This document shows positions 12,447 to 23,216 of a stretch of DNA of 64,000 nucleotides, in pieces. Position 1 is the stretch's first letter. Every line of letters starts with the position of its first letter. The notes beneath the pieces are model-generated. The model ran no database searches and was not told where the DNA came from. It worked only from the letters and a program-made list of their open reading frames with translations. The stretch lies in assembly GCF_021730395.1 (NCBI RefSeq), contig NC_069378.1, positions 42,607,001-42,671,000 on the forward strand. Reading direction: 5' to 3'. The translations under genes were made by a program, and so were the position numbers. Origin of the DNA: Mercenaria mercenaria. Taxonomy: Eukaryota > Mollusca > Bivalvia > Venerida > Veneridae.

Positions 12447-13049
12447 TGTTAAATTACCTCTTTATTTCATACCTTGATAAAATCAAAGTAATGAAAGTAC
12501 AGAAAGGCTGGCTACGAGAAAATACCGGATGAAACTCTACGGGAAAGATGTTTGCAAAATCTTAATTTTATTGGTTTTCCATATCAAACTAAGGAGAGCA
12601 TAGGGTATTGTTGTGCGTAATCATCTTGATTAACTTGAAAAAGGTAGTGTTAGGATATTACAGACTATAGCTGGTGCAAAAACACATTGTGTTTGTTCCA
12701 TAATGGATAACATAATTAGTGAGACAAACGGCAATTAATTCTCGCTTTGAAATCTGCAAAACGGAAGGATTAATATTTAACAGAAAAAATTAGGTTCCGA
12801 GAACGCAGTCCCATCAGACCTCAACCCCGTAGCAGTGTATGTATTGATGTATACACATAAACATGTGTACACAATATAAACGAAGTAAAACTTATAAACA
12901 AAAGAAGGCAAAGTGAACTATGTGGCACCGTCTTGTAACTCTCAGAGGCAAACACTTCACTGGTTGATTTAAACAGGTTTATACAACGCGTGTAACCTTT
13001 TTCTTGGCCCCACCATGATTCCAAAATCAACACTTAAAAGCCAAGTTGA
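12447..13049. other. No supported feature upstream of the Naiad element
   Basis: Some of this may be 5' Naiad sequence, but I recognise the element only from about 13050. Confidence 0.35.
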
Positions 13050-13214
13050 TTCATTGACTTACAACTTTTCCACAGAGATGTAGAGAGTACCGTTCTATTA
13101 AAAAAATGCAATTCTAAGAGGTGCGGTTGTTGCAATCATTTATCGCACAGGTCTACAATTACCTCCAACGTTAACGGCAGACTTTTTAATGTGGTACTTA
13201 ATTCTGACGTTGAC

Positions 13215-13217
13215 TGA
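13215..13217 (+). other. In-frame UGA, likely selenocysteine codon 1
   Basis: Context NSDVD-UGA-NTSHMIYVLT. In Naiad relatives this position, just before the '(T/S)xx(V/I)IYL' strand of the endonuclease, is a conserved Cys. Confidence 0.7.
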
Positions 13218-13247
13218 AATACGTCCCACATGATATATGTACTGACT

Positions 13248-13250
13248 TGA
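13248..13250 (+). other. In-frame UGA, likely selenocysteine codon 2
   Basis: Context MIYVLT-UGA-NAPNCGIQYVGQ. Relatives have Cys directly after 'IYLIT' in the GIY strand. The frame is open on both sides apart from the UGAs. Confidence 0.75.
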
Positions 13251-14529
13251 AACGCACCCAATTGTGGTATTCAATATGTTGGCCAAACAGGACGTTCTTT
13301 AAAAATTCATTTCCGTGAACATTCATACAAAATACGTAGTCGGAACAAGTTTACTACATTTTTATACCAACACTTTCGTACATCTGGCCATACATTTGAT
13401 CAGGTAACAATGCAACCAGTAGAGCAAATCGTATATGATACTAATTCCACATCTAGTTTTAAAATTAAAGCCAGGCATGTAGCAGAATTCAATTGGATTA
13501 AAAATTTACAGTCACTGTTTCCGTTGGGCTTAAATGATAATATTTATCAGGAAGGTAATATCTCTAAAAACCCTGATATCGATATATTGTCTATTTTAAA
13601 TATTAGGAAACGTAAATCCAGGTCTCATGGAATTAGACGAAATGGTAATGTTAAACGCAAATCTAAAGTCAATATATCTGTTGCTGACCTCGATTTAATT
13701 CTTTCAAACTCTGGTAGACATTCAATGCTTTCTCGTCTTACATCGTTATCTGTACAGTCTCTTAAAAAGCTAGACGAAGAAGCGGACCAGTATGTTATTC
13801 AAACAGATCCGTTTTACACTGTATCATATCTTATTCAAAGTTACACACAACATGTTCTCCGTCCACATATTGACACCCAATCTGACCATGAGAGACATTT
13901 TCTTAAAATTTATTTCATGAACAAAGGTATTGACTTCATTGATGTACCTAGTATATTTCGTGATAAACGTGGCATTGATTCTGTGGCTAAATATTTCAGA
14001 AACTCCGAAGTTCCTATTATCTGTTATAAATATAAAACACCTGTAAGAAATGTTATTTTCAATTACAATAAAATTGTTTCCGACTTAGATGTTCTAACAA
14101 ATACTCCTTCTTACTGCGAATGTAAAAAACTCAAAATTTTGCTATTCAGATGCAGGTCATGTCATCACTGGTAATTTTGATATTGTTAAGGACAAGCGTA
14201 TTCGTAATTTATTCTTTAAAGGACCTAAATTTAGAATTTCTTCAACTATTGATTTTAATGCTTGTCGTGGTCAGATTGCAGAATCCATCGAAACCTTCTG
14301 TGTTAAATGGTGTCGTCGTGAGAACGCTGATCCCAATGCATTAACGTCTTGGAAACGAAATATTTTTAAAATTGTTGATTCTCGAATAAAATTTTATCAA
14401 ACTAATGAACACCTACTTCCACCAAAACCCAAGTTTACTTTAAGACATTTGAAAAAGGAAATCCAAGAATTTCATTCTAAGTATGTCTTAGTTCCAGCAG
14501 ACAAGGCGGCCAACAATATTATCATCATT

Positions 14530-14532
14530 TGA
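14530..14532 (+). other. In-frame UGA, likely selenocysteine codon 3
   Basis: Context ADKAANNIIII-UGA-RLHYINHL. Penelope-like RTs carry Cys here (…NNxxxVC(R/K)…). Confidence 0.75.
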
Positions 14533-15478
14533 CGCCTACATTATATTAATCATTTACAAAACGAACTAAATAGCACTAACAATTATACATTGAGTCCTTC
14601 TGTTGAAAATAAGTTGATTACTGATCACATCACTGAAGTTTCTAATTTAAAAGTTCGTATAGACGATCAACAAATTAAACTACCGACCATGTATTGGATT
14701 CCTAAATTGCATAAACAGCCATATAAAGCTCGCTTCATCGCTAATTCAAGCTCTTGTACAACTACAAATATTTCAAAACTATTAACATCATGTCTAACTG
14801 CTGTGAAAGCCCACGTGGAAAGATACTGCGATAAAGTATACGAAAACTCTGGTAAACACTTATTTTGGTCGATTAAAAATTCTGGTGAAATCCTGGATAA
14901 GTTGAAAATTAATAATTACAAGGTATCTACAGTCAGTACATACGATGTTTCTACTTTGTATACCACTTTACCACATAACTTAATAAATGACAAATTAACT
15001 GCCCTAATTCAAAAGACTTTTGCCAGAGAGAATGCTACATTTATTGCTTGCAATTTTGATAAAGCTTTTTTACAATATTATTAAACATTATACAATGTGG
15101 ACCTGTGACGAAGTTCGTAAAGCCCTTTCCTTTTTATTGAACAACATTTACATCAGGTTTGGGAATGCAGTTTTTAGACAATTTGTTGGTATTCCCATGG
15201 GAACAAATTGTCCACCCCTTGTCGCACATTTGTTTTTATATTGTTATGAAAGAGACTTTATGTTGAGCCTCTCTCCAGATACGCAGGCAGATATTATGAC
15301 GGCATTTAATAATACATCACGCTATCTAGATGATATTCTTAATATGGATAATCCGTTTTTTGGTCAATTGGTGGGTACTATTTATCCTAGGGAGCTTCAG
15401 TTAATTAAAACTAACAATTCGGATACTGATGCTTCATTTTTAGATTTACATCTCTCTATTTATGACCATTTTATACAT

Positions 15479-15486
15479 ACCAAAAC
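15479..15486 (+). repeat. Target-site duplication of the MITE, left (ACCAAAAC)
   Basis: ACCAAAAC here is repeated exactly at 16372-16379. Eight bases is the hAT signature. Confidence 0.9.
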
Positions 15487-16371
15487 CACTGGCACCAGAT
15501 CAGAAAGAAAATGCCTCCGTACGTGTTATACCCTACCCCTAGGTATTCTATAAGAACCATGGTCATGAACGGGAAAGTGCACTAACCCGTTTCAATCGTA
15601 CATTTCTCAACTTAAACGCGCAGTTCGGTGAATGGGTACCTAGTATATTGAACAAGCGATAATTTATCTTCCATCGTGCACCAGTCACATTGTCTCAATA
15701 TTCCATATTGCTGAGATTATAAACATATTTTATGCTTTCGTCAACGTTACAGAAAAAACTTGCTTGAACTTCCCTAATGAACATCCGGTCTAGAGGTCAC
15801 GGCAGTGCGCACATGTTTGGCGAAACGTAAACAAACAAAAACAGATTTTTCAAAAATCACAATTTTACACTAAAACTCGAAATGATGAATGAAATTCATC
15901 TTGTATATGATCTTTAATTTGAAATCGTACATTGGTCTGCATCTGTTCTTTATATTTTATTCATTTTGCACATTTTGCTGCATTTTCACATTTTAGCGAA
16001 CACGTGTAGTAAAATGACGATTGACATACATTTTTACAACAGCCAATCAGAATCGTTTTATAATCTAGAACGGAACTTCACCAGGGAAGTTCAAGCAGGT
16101 TTTTTGTGTAATGTTGAAATTACTATAAACTACGCGTTGTTTTTCTAAGATAAAATGTATTGAAAAAATGTGACCGGTACACAATGGAAGATAAATTACC
16201 ACTTGTTTGATATCCATAGTACACATTTACCCCACTGCGTGTTTAAAGTATGAAATGCGCGATTGAAACGGGTTAGTATATTTTTCCGTTCACGACCATG
16301 GTTCTTATAGAATACCTAGGGGTAGGGTATAACACGTACGGAGGCATTTTCTTTCTGATCTGGTGCCAGTG
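15487..16371. mobile_element. Non-autonomous hAT-type transposon (885 bp) inside the Naiad RT
   Basis: The ends are CACTGGCACCAGATC and its reverse complement. The inverted repeats stay nearly identical for about 110 bp and recognisable for about 230 bp (to about 15720 and from about 16140). Each end is flanked by ACCAAAAC. With the insert and one copy of the duplication taken out, the Naiad frame reads straight across (…FIHT-KTYDKR…), so the boundaries are exact. It carries no transposase. Confidence 0.9.
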
Positions 16372-16886
16372 ACCAAAACTTATGACAAGAGGGATGATTT
16401 TAATTTTAGTATTGTAAATTTTCCCCATTTGGATGGGGATGTACCTCAGGCTACATCTTATGGGGTATATATTTCTCAATTAATTCGGTTTGCCAGAGCG
16501 TGTAGTCATGTCAAGCATTTCAATTAACGTAATCAATATATTACAAGTAAACTTCTTCAGCAAGGCTACTGTTATTACAAATTGCGTAAATATTTTGCTA
16601 AATTTTATTATCGTAATTCTGATTTAGTTTTAAAATTAAATAGTAATTTAAAGACACTTCTGCGAGAAGGTATTTCTAAACCCGTTTTTTATGGGGATGT
16701 GGTTTACAAACTTCGTAAGATCCTGGGTCACGGTAATTTTCCAAATGTATTTGGAAAGATTATCAAACGTTTTATTAAAAGAGGTTACGACCCAACTATT
16801 TTGAGACATACCGCATGTTTAGTGTTCAACCCGTTTACAGTTGGACACTACGCTTCCCTCTTTGATTGCGTCTGACGGAAGAGGGG

Positions 16887-16951
16887 GAGGACTCTATGAT
16901 AAGCAGTTTTTAAATCCTACCAGGACTGAACTGTTTTGATATTTTGTCTTC
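16887..16951 (+). promoter_or_regulatory. Candidate SECIS element in the Naiad 3' region
   Basis: Lower helix GAGGAC (16887-16892) with GTCTTC (16946-16951). After an internal loop comes ATGA (16896-16899) opposite GA (16938-16939), the non-canonical quartet of eukaryotic SECIS. The upper helix TAAGCAGTT pairs with AACTGTTTT (8 of 9 positions pair counting G-U). Twelve bases after the quartet comes the unpaired AAA (16912-16914), followed by a mini-stem TCC-TACCA-GGA as in form-2 SECIS. It lies just after the coding region. The fold was done by hand. Confidence 0.75.
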
Positions 16952-17286
16952 TGGCCTGTTTCGTCGGGCCCTTAAGGGTGTTTCTCTTGTTGCTCTGTCT
17001 TCTGAAAAGGCATTGAGTACATACGTTTTTGGTTCTTAAGGTTTGTTTTTTATATATTTATACACCAGCATTTTTGTGTTTTACACGCCATGCCTTTTTG
17101 TTTCCATTATGTGTGTAAGAGATTCACCTGGTGGGGATTACTTTTATTTACACTGTCCCATGTCTTTGGAACATGGTGGGGGTAAGAGTGAGGTTAGGTG
17201 CACCATAAACCGGTTTAAGCTCCCCAGTGGTGCTTTTGCCACTGACCGTTCCAAGGCGGTGCCCCACTGTGTTCCTTTGTTTGTTC

Positions 17287-17390
17287 GTTTCGTCTTATGT
17301 GTTGGCTTTGTGTGCGTGTGTGTTGTTCGTTTTGTCCTTATGTGTTGGCTTTGGGTGTGTGTGTGTGTGTGTGTATGTGTGTGTGTGGTG
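17287..17390 (+). repeat. GT-rich short tandem repeat in the Naiad 3' region
   Basis: Two units of 'gtcttatgtgttggctttg' type, about 42 bp apart, run into (GT)n near 17354-17389. Naiads are known to favour microsatellites, so this may be element sequence or part of the target. Confidence 0.7.
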
Positions 17391-17505
17391 CACGCGTCTG
17401 CGTGCTGGGGGTTTCGTTTTGAGGAGGCTACGTTTTTGGTGCGTGGCATTCCCTGTTTGATATTTTTCTTTGTTTTTTTTTTTATATAGCCTCGGCTTGC
17501 ATAAA

Positions 17506-17849
17506 ATTATAAATACCGCTTTCCTAGACCTGATAAGTAAAAGCTCATATCAATATACCGTGTTTAGAAAACTATCCTAAGGACAATGAAATTGCTTACA
17601 ATGTGTATGTTGTAGGGGGTACAAACAAGCAAATATTGCAGAGCAATACAAGGCTTCCTACTGGTTAGGAACATTGCAAACAAAATTGATGTACATTTGT
17701 GTTTTATAAAGAGCAATAACCAGAAACAAAGGAACTAAAATTTAAGAAGAAGTAAAGATAGCCTACGTTGCCAAATTAAACCTCCGTTGATGAATAAACA
17801 CTCGGCTTTTACTCTTGAATTTGATAACGATTTTGCATATCTTGACAGT
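17506..17849. other. No supported feature
   Basis: Spacer between the Naiad and the LINE target duplication. Confidence 0.4.
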
Positions 17850-17866
17850 CAACGTTAATATATGTT
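17850..17866. repeat. Target-site duplication of the LINE (left copy)
   Basis: CAACGTTAATATATGTT, repeated exactly at 20616-20632 on the other side of the LINE. Confidence 0.9.
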
Positions 17867-20615
17867 GCTTTTTTTTTGTTTTTACATTTTTATTCATTTA
17901 AGTATACACAGATTGCACATGTTATACATTTTAAACACTTACAGATATTGTATATTAACAATGTATGTTAGAAAAATGAAAATATAAACATACTGTATAA
18001 CAATACTTTGATATAACCTTGATATAACCAATATTAATATAGTGTGTCATCCGATATACTTAAAGATTTTTTTATGAATAGGGGATAGAAAATTTGGAAA
18101 AATTACCCAAACATTTGTGAGCAAGAATGTTTAGAGAGAACATGTTTTTCGATATTATATTCTGCGCTTCTGCATATACATATACATTTGTATATAAATA
18201 TAAGAGTTTAAGTTATAAAATCATTCCATTTTGTGTTAAATATATCTATTTTGTCTTTCAAAGTTGCTATTATTCGTTCAATGCCAATACCCCGTGTTAG
18301 ATAAAGTTTGAAAGATTCAATTTCGGGTATATTTTTGTTATACTTGCATTTACTTATAAAATATTTGGCCAATATCAAAATGAAGTTAGGCCACACCAAA
18401 TTGATAAGTTGTTCATCGGATTTTTTTCTGAAAAATTTGAGGCGGCGAGCGAAAAAATAATTTAAATATTTTTTTTGGGTTTTAGAGAAAATCAGGAGCG
18501 AGCGAAGAGCGAAGAAATATATTTGTCTTCATTTAGCTCTCGACTGACTAATAAAACCCTTAAAATAGAATGTATAGCCCTTTTAAATTAAAAAGTAAGT
18601 CCCCAGGGATTGAGAAAATCTGACCTGCAGACGCACAACAAAGCGAACTCGTAAAAAAAGGTAATAACATTGTCATACAGTACACTGTAATCAAATAATG
18701 CATGCTTTTGAAAATGCTGTTAGAAAATATGTAATAAACAACAATGCATAACCTTACACCATACTTATCACATACATATGTAACTTGATTATTTACTGCT
18801 ATGAAAATATAGCATTCTTAGCTGACTTTACAAAGTTTTTGATACATCAAATATCTATGCGAGTGTTACTAGATCTATTAAAGCTTCTGATTTGAAACTT
18901 AGAACAGTTATTTACTACACCAGGAGAAACAATACTCTTAAGTCTGACTCTAGACAGAGTTATGCCCCTTTTTAACATAGAATATTTTTAATTAAGTTTT
19001 ATATAATGACCAATAGCTCTGTACTTTAATAGCTTCTGACTATTATGACCCTTTTACTGGCAATGCTCTGATTCAAAAAAGTCGAGCATGATGTCTTATG
19101 TACAGCTCTTTTTCTAACTTTAAACTTTCATGACATATTAAATTTGTTGAAAACAACTCGTAATGTAAATTCCTTACCCCACAAATTTCGTATGCAAATG
19201 CTGATCATTTGGACAGGAAAAAACAGAAAACAGATAAGTGACATGCATCAATAAGTATTTACCCTTACCAAAATAATGTAGATTGATGTTATCAAATAAA
19301 TTTATATGTTTTTCCTCATCCAGTTTTCAATGAAATAAATCGATTTTGTAGCATGTAATTTGGTAAACATTTGAAGAAAATGGCGTAACTGCATAAAGGG
19401 GAAATAACTTTAATGCAACTAAATATAAGTGTTATGATTTATTATAGACGATGTGTGCGTAGTATGTATTTATTTTGATTAAAATCCATTTGAGAACAAT
19501 CTGGGACTGGAATTATAAGCATTTATACACTTTTACGTCCGTAAAAAGTAGCGCACCAAAAAATTTTGGATTGACTTTTTTCAATGAGGCGAGCGCAAGC
19601 CAAAAACAAAAAAAAATATTTTTTTTGTGTTTCTGAAAATATACCAGCGGCAAATCCGATGAACAACTTTTTAATTTGGTGAGGCCTTAACAATATTTCT
19701 TTTTAAAGTATCCGTTTCTTCTTCTAACCCTATGGACAATGTTCTATAACTAAGAATATCTAACTGAATATTTTTAGTTCTGAGAAGTCTTTGTAGATTA
19801 ACCCAGAATTGTTGTATTATTTGACATTCCCAAAAAAGGTGCCTCTGTGTTTCTGGGACCATTGAACAGAAATCACACTAACTAGAATTTGTGAGTTTGC
19901 ATTTGTACAGATAATTGTTATTTGGTAATATTCTCATTAGATATTTATATTGATATTCTCTTAACTTTGAATTGATAGTACACTTCGTTGGTATTGTAAA
20001 AACATGTTTCCATCTAAGTTGTTCTCCTAATAATTCTGAATCCTATTTCTTTAGATTTTTGTTGATACTGTGTATTTGTTTAATTTGTAATTCATACAAC
20101 ATTTTATTCATTTTTATAGTTTGATTAATTGTATCTATTAAATATCCAGTTCCAAGTGTTAAGTTGATTTGCTCTTCGGCTAAGTGTTTTTCCCATTTTT
20201 TGTCAATTGCTCTGCTCAATGTCAAATAGTTAAGAAATTCACCATTTTCAATACCATATATATATTGCATTTTGTTCAAATGTTAAAGGAGAGTTTAGTT
20301 CGGAAGTCAAAAATATGTTCCATGTATAAAATGCCTCTTTCCATCCAAGGTTTGTAAAGAAACAAGTTTCCATTTGTCTGTTTTATATTTGAGTTATTCC
20401 ATATTATATCTTTCGAGTAGTTTTGTATACATGGTTTATAATTAATTGTGCACCAGGATATTACTATCTCCTTAAGAAAGGTGAACTTGAAATTTAATTT
20501 AGCTGCATCTGCTTTGCAAGTGTTATATTTAAATATATGTTCTCCATATTTTTCTAGGTCTTTGTTATAAATTTTATTCCATTTTGCATCACTTTTATAA
20601 GTGATTCTTTTTACC
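17867..20615 (-). mobile_element. 5'-truncated LINE, - strand
   Basis: On the - strand the 3' end is A-rich (the run of T at 17869-17878 on +). The element is bracketed by a 17-bp target duplication, so both ends are exact. About 1.45 kb of LINE remains once the insertion at 18389-19686 is discounted. It encodes the C-terminal end of an ORF2 protein: a stretch with KSDAKWNKIYNKDLEKY near 20570, then IIWNNSNI, then the Cys-His region ETQRHLFWEC (about 19830), and the tail FILILAKYFISKCKYN ending at 18208. The clade is not assigned. A few frame breaks are present; it was truncated on arrival and is dead. Confidence 0.85.
18389..19686. mobile_element. PIF/Harbinger-type non-autonomous element inside the LINE
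   Basis: Inverted ends GGCCACACCAAATTGATAAG and, reversed from the right, GGCCTCACCAAATTAAAAAG, with 'GTTGTTCATCGGA' next in both arms. Both sides are flanked by TTA (18386-18388, 19687-19689), the TWA target of PIF/Harbinger. The host LINE frame reads through the empty site (…KRNIV-NFILILAK…). No transposase was found in its 1298 bp. Confidence 0.85.
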
Positions 20616-20632
20616 CAACGTTAATATATGTT
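20616..20632. repeat. Target-site duplication of the LINE (right copy)
   Basis: Exact copy of 17850-17866. Confidence 0.9.
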
Positions 20633-22539
20633 TATAAAGGAGCTTACTTCTTTTACTCGTGATTTTATAACGATATTTTACTTTTTAAGAAAAAATAGGG
20701 ACATAATATCAGATAAATTATAAAGGTAACAAACAACATCTGTATTTCGATATACAATCCCCCACATTATGTATGAACATTAATCAGGTTGAAAAGACCT
20801 ATGTTTTTTATCAAGTTCTAGTAAATTATTGTGAAATTGAGTGCTAAAGTAATAAATTCCTATAAATATAGTCATATTTGGTTAATCAAAGGGTCCCTAT
20901 TAAATTTGTTTATAAAATTTTGACCCGACAATCAGTTATAATCAAAGAGACCTACTTATATAAATATACTTAGCACAGTAATGTAGGAGAAAAGTGACTG
21001 CGGTACGGCTGTTATCATGAGTCGCAAATAGCCTAAAATAGAACATGGAAAAACCTTAATCTCAGGAAATCTAAAAATAGATTATGCCTGGAGAAAAATT
21101 CACGATTTATTTCGATGTTTATTACACCATGAAAATATGGAATATAGTTTAGGTTAGTATGCATTTATAAATTATTACCAAAACTCTAATTGCAAGATTT
21201 TAAGTGCGATAGTTTGTGCACATCGTGTTCGCACTACATTTACCTGAAATAGACTATCCCACAATCTAAACATAAATGTGTTTCCATGCATATACAAAAG
21301 TGAATGAACAAGGAGTGACCAGCCTAATAAAGAAACACGTAGTAAGTTTGAATATGTAATTAGCGACGACTTTATAAACGTCTGTTTTTACTTTTCAATA
21401 TGTTTTCTTTAAAAGAGAACACGATTATAAGATGGTTGAAATAATGGTTTTTGTTGAAACAGGTGAGTTTAACAATCTGAAAACAAATCCACGGTGAAAC
21501 TGATATACATGACAGAACTGTTTGAATTGGCACGGCATGATTTTATGTTGTAAGTCTCAACAGTTGGCTGATCTTTGTGACTTTCGATTGTGGTAATAAT
21601 AGTTTGGCAAACGAGTTCGCCAGCCTCAAAATCAAAACTAAATATTCACACATTTTTAAATGACGAATGAAAACATTTCTTAATATATATTCTTCTCTCA
21701 TGATATTTATGCTAATGTAAGATGTGTGCGTTATCATGCTTTAACTAAAAAAATGAGAACAACGTATCACCAATGTTCTAGCAGAAACCATGATCATCGG
21801 ATAGGAATTGTTCTACTCAGAAACCGAGAGCTCACTCTTATATGCGCCGCCAAGAAATAAGAAAGTTATCAAAGGTTTTAATTTTACTTAAGTCTGTAGA
21901 CGAAATGCGTTATACAAGGGAAGTATTCCATATCAACTCCTTGTATTAAGGAATCGAAAGAGTTGTCCCGTCTAATACGAAAAATATATAGATATGTTGG
22001 ACTTAAGTCCAATACAAGAAAAATATGGCAATTCTGAACTGTAAGTTTGGACATTGCTATATATATATCTCAAAAAAAAACGAGAATACATTTTAAATCA
22101 CACACTATAATACTGGTCACGTGGCAGAAAGAAAAGCTTTCAGTTGGTTAAATATATATAAAAGATGAAAGAAGTCAATAAGCTGTCAATATACGAAAGG
22201 TGTTGATCAATATATTTGAATTTTATGGATCATAGGACGTCTTATACCGAAGGGTCAATCGGGTGAGACAAAATGTACAGTAATATTTCAAAGTTGTAGG
22301 CCAACAGAGCTTGTATTCCTTGCGTAATTTGTTTTCTATAGAGATCTATTTGATAACAATAAACAAGTATGAACACAAAGCATTGAAAAAGCTGCTGACT
22401 GTGGTCTTATTCGTTTCGTGATGGTTAAGCAAAAGGGAATACACTTAAAATACGTGAGGAAGAATATAATTAAAATAGAAAAACTGAATTTACATTTTCC
22501 TAACAGTTAATATGTGTTGTTTTTCTTTGTTCTTTGACT
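20633..22539. other. No supported feature
   Basis: AT-rich DNA upstream of the duplicated gene block; nothing conserved was recognised. Confidence 0.4.
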
Positions 22540-23153
22540 GCTTAATGATCAATACAACATTGAGCTTATTATGTCATTGAAACATTGGAAATTTTCAACT
22601 CAGTGAAAATATGCAACCATCTAGTTATGTAATATGAATAATTAACAGAACAGCCTTATCTACTACAAAGAATTTTTATTTCTGATAATGATTGTTCTTC
22701 TCAGTGAATTGTCTTAATGCATAATAATATTAACATGAAAAAAGACAAATTTATTTAACTCAGTACAAAACACTAACCAAACTGATTGCTAATTGCATAT
22801 GAACCTGGACCCTCTGTTTTCTGAACAATGGAATACTCATTGGAGGAAGTATGCTTTTGGTATGGTAATATTAATATACACACACCAAGATCGCTTGAAT
22901 TAATTCATTGTTGCGCCATAATTACTATGAACAAATGCTGATTAAACATTTAATTTGTTTCCACTCTCTCTTATAAACTTCAAATTTATTATTTAATGAA
23001 AGGCATAAAACTGCGTTTTGGAAAGCGTTTTTTTCTGGTTTGCAGTAACAGATCGGTCTTTTCTTCTAATATATGATAATTAATTCTAGCTGAATGTATT
23101 GCCGTACACGCCTTATAATTATAAATATGACAGCGTCGTAAATCAAAGGTTCA

Positions 23154-23159
23154 TATAAA
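23154..23159 (+). promoter_or_regulatory. TATA box of the gene at 23217
   Basis: TATAAA within GGTTCATATAAAG, 63 bp upstream of the ATG and conserved with 8308-8313. Confidence 0.6.
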
Positions 23160-23216
23160 GCTAATGCAATTGCGTAAACATTTTAGTTGGATTTACGTTC
23201 TAAACCATTACAGAAG

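Larger units (their letters stand above)
13053..14172 (+). pseudogene. Naiad N-terminal part: zinc finger, GIY-YIG endonuclease, CxC linker
   Basis: The frame runs from KKCNSKRCGCCNHLSHR (zinc-binding residues) through MIYVLT-UGA-NAPNC and GIQYVGQTGRSL (the 'GIY'/'YVG' strands), FREH (catalytic-region R and EH) and then the spacer, ending near the CxC motif TPSYCECKK. Two UGA codons (13215, 13248) fall exactly where relatives have Cys (…C-x-T/S-x-x-IYLxTC…). The open frame starting at the Met at 13410 is only the downstream part of this domain. Penelope endonucleases cut target DNA to prime reverse transcription. Confidence 0.8.
14174..16872 (+). pseudogene. Naiad reverse transcriptase, interrupted
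   Basis: The region begins with GHVITGNFDIV after the CxC linker and continues with LVPADKAANN, then YWIPKLHK (finger motif), the catalytic motif A DVSTLYTT, motif B GIPMGTNC, motif C RYLDD with both aspartates intact, and SDTDASFLDL (motif D/E). A MITE occupies 15487-16371; on its far side the RT resumes with KTYDKRDDFNFSIVNFPHLD, then QGYCYYKLRKYFAKFYYR and EGISKPVFYGD. A small number of frame breaks show the copy is dead. One further UGA (14530) replaces a conserved Cys. Confidence 0.8.
13050..17505 (+). mobile_element. Naiad-type Penelope-like retroelement (selenoprotein lineage), decayed
   Basis: Domain order on the + strand: Cys/His zinc finger (about 13107-13150), GIY-YIG-type endonuclease (about 13230-13560), spacer, CxC linker (YCEC near 14115), then reverse transcriptase with motifs DVSTLYTT (14944-), GIPMGTNC (15188-15211) and RYLDD (15320-15334), and the thumb region to 16872. 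Endonuclease before RT with a CxC linker is the permuted order of Naiad elements, known from many invertebrates. Three in-frame UGA codons lie at conserved cysteine sites and a SECIS-like hairpin follows the coding region. The copy is interrupted by a hAT-type MITE (15487-16371) and has a few frame breaks, so it is inactive. The outer ends are approximate: the 5' side seems truncated and no target duplication was found. Confidence 0.85.

Noticed and set aside
14150-14344. Separate 64-codon frame after the CxC region
   Set aside because: It is an alternative frame over Naiad RT sequence, which reads GHVITGNFDIV in its own frame.
17043-17489. 148-codon frame over the GT-rich Naiad 3' region, and its reverse frame
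   Set aside because: Translates a microsatellite and non-coding tail (runs of Cys-Val or His-Thr).
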